From: Alphaproteobacteria bacterium
GTDB taxonomy: Bacteria; Pseudomonadota; Alphaproteobacteria; Rhizobiales; Rhizobiaceae
Direction: 5' to 3'
NCBI GenBank assembly: GCA_030428345.1
Contig: JAUIBM010000252.1
Span: forward strand, 1-5,374
DNA length: 5,374 nt
Each line of letters opens with the position of its first letter. Position 1 is the stretch's first letter. Positions 5,303 to 5,374 of the stretch are shown here, piece after piece. The notes under the pieces were generated by a model. It made no database searches and had not been told where the DNA came from. It saw only the letters and a list, made by a program, of their open reading frames with translations. The position numbers and the translations under genes are program-made.

Positions 5303-5374
5303 CTATTTCAGGGCAGCGGCGACGGTCGCCTGCATTGGCGTCGTCGGCCGGCCGATCAGGCGCGAAAGGACGCC
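5303..5374 (-). CDS. C-terminal end of a probable NmrA/SDR-type NAD(P)-binding protein (partial)
   Basis: On the minus strand the last 23 codons of a gene run from the window edge to TAG (5305-5303), encoding GVLSRLIGRPTTPMQATVAAALK. The pattern LxxLxGRPxTPxxxxVxAAL is what I expect at the end of NAD(P)H-binding atypical short-chain dehydrogenases of the NmrA/HSCARG type, which act as redox sensors or reductases. The gene is convergent with the NTF2-like gene, with 15 bases between the stops. The rest lies outside the window, so no cofactor motif can be checked; the family call is tentative. Confidence 0.5.
   Translation of the reverse strand, partial: GVLSRLIGRPTTPMQATVAAALK

Noticed and set aside
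5318..5330. GGCGAC-G-GTCGCC palindrome as a terminator after the NTF2-like gene
   Set aside because: As RNA it forms only five pairs around a 3-base loop, has no following T-run, and lies inside the coding end of the opposite gene.

Overview
The window looks like a metabolic accessory locus from a GC-rich bacterium, most likely an alphaproteobacterium. The basis is the GC-rich third positions throughout, and the fatty-acid-oxidation-type protein in the middle, whose linker follows the layout I associate with alphaproteobacterial FadJ-like proteins. This is family-level reasoning; no search was run. There are no RNA genes, insertion sequences, CRISPR arrays or phage genes.

Layout. Positions 1-291 (+) hold the last 96 residues of an IclR-family transcriptional regulator, cut by the window edge. 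Three bases later, convergent to it, ends an acyl-CoA synthetase (class I adenylate-forming ligase) on the minus strand (295-1941). A 241-bp divergent control region (1942-2182) separates it from a plus-strand operon. This region holds an IclR-style palindrome (CCGTA-A-TACGG), possible promoters in both directions sharing one TTGCAA box, a strong 38-nt hairpin and a possible 20-codon leader ORF. The operon has three genes. The first (2183-3586) is a FadJ-like enoyl-CoA hydratase that keeps the crotonase domain and the C-terminal helical regions of the multifunctional enzyme but lacks its NAD-binding dehydrogenase domain. The second (3583-4887) is a PLP-dependent class III aminotransferase that overlaps the first by an ATGA. 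The third (4922-5287) is a small NTF2-like (lumazine-binding-type) protein. At the right edge, on the minus strand, lies the 3' end of another gene, probably an NmrA/SDR-type NAD(P)-binding protein.

How they may work together (inference). The ligase would activate a carboxylic acid to its CoA thioester, the hydratase would hydrate an enoyl-CoA, and the aminotransferase would act on an amino or oxo group of the same compound or a related one. The IclR protein is the natural candidate regulator, acting at the palindrome between the divergent genes. The substrate cannot be read from the sequence. The most noteworthy item is the domain-deleted FadJ-like protein; next are the structured leader and its possible coupling to translation of that protein.
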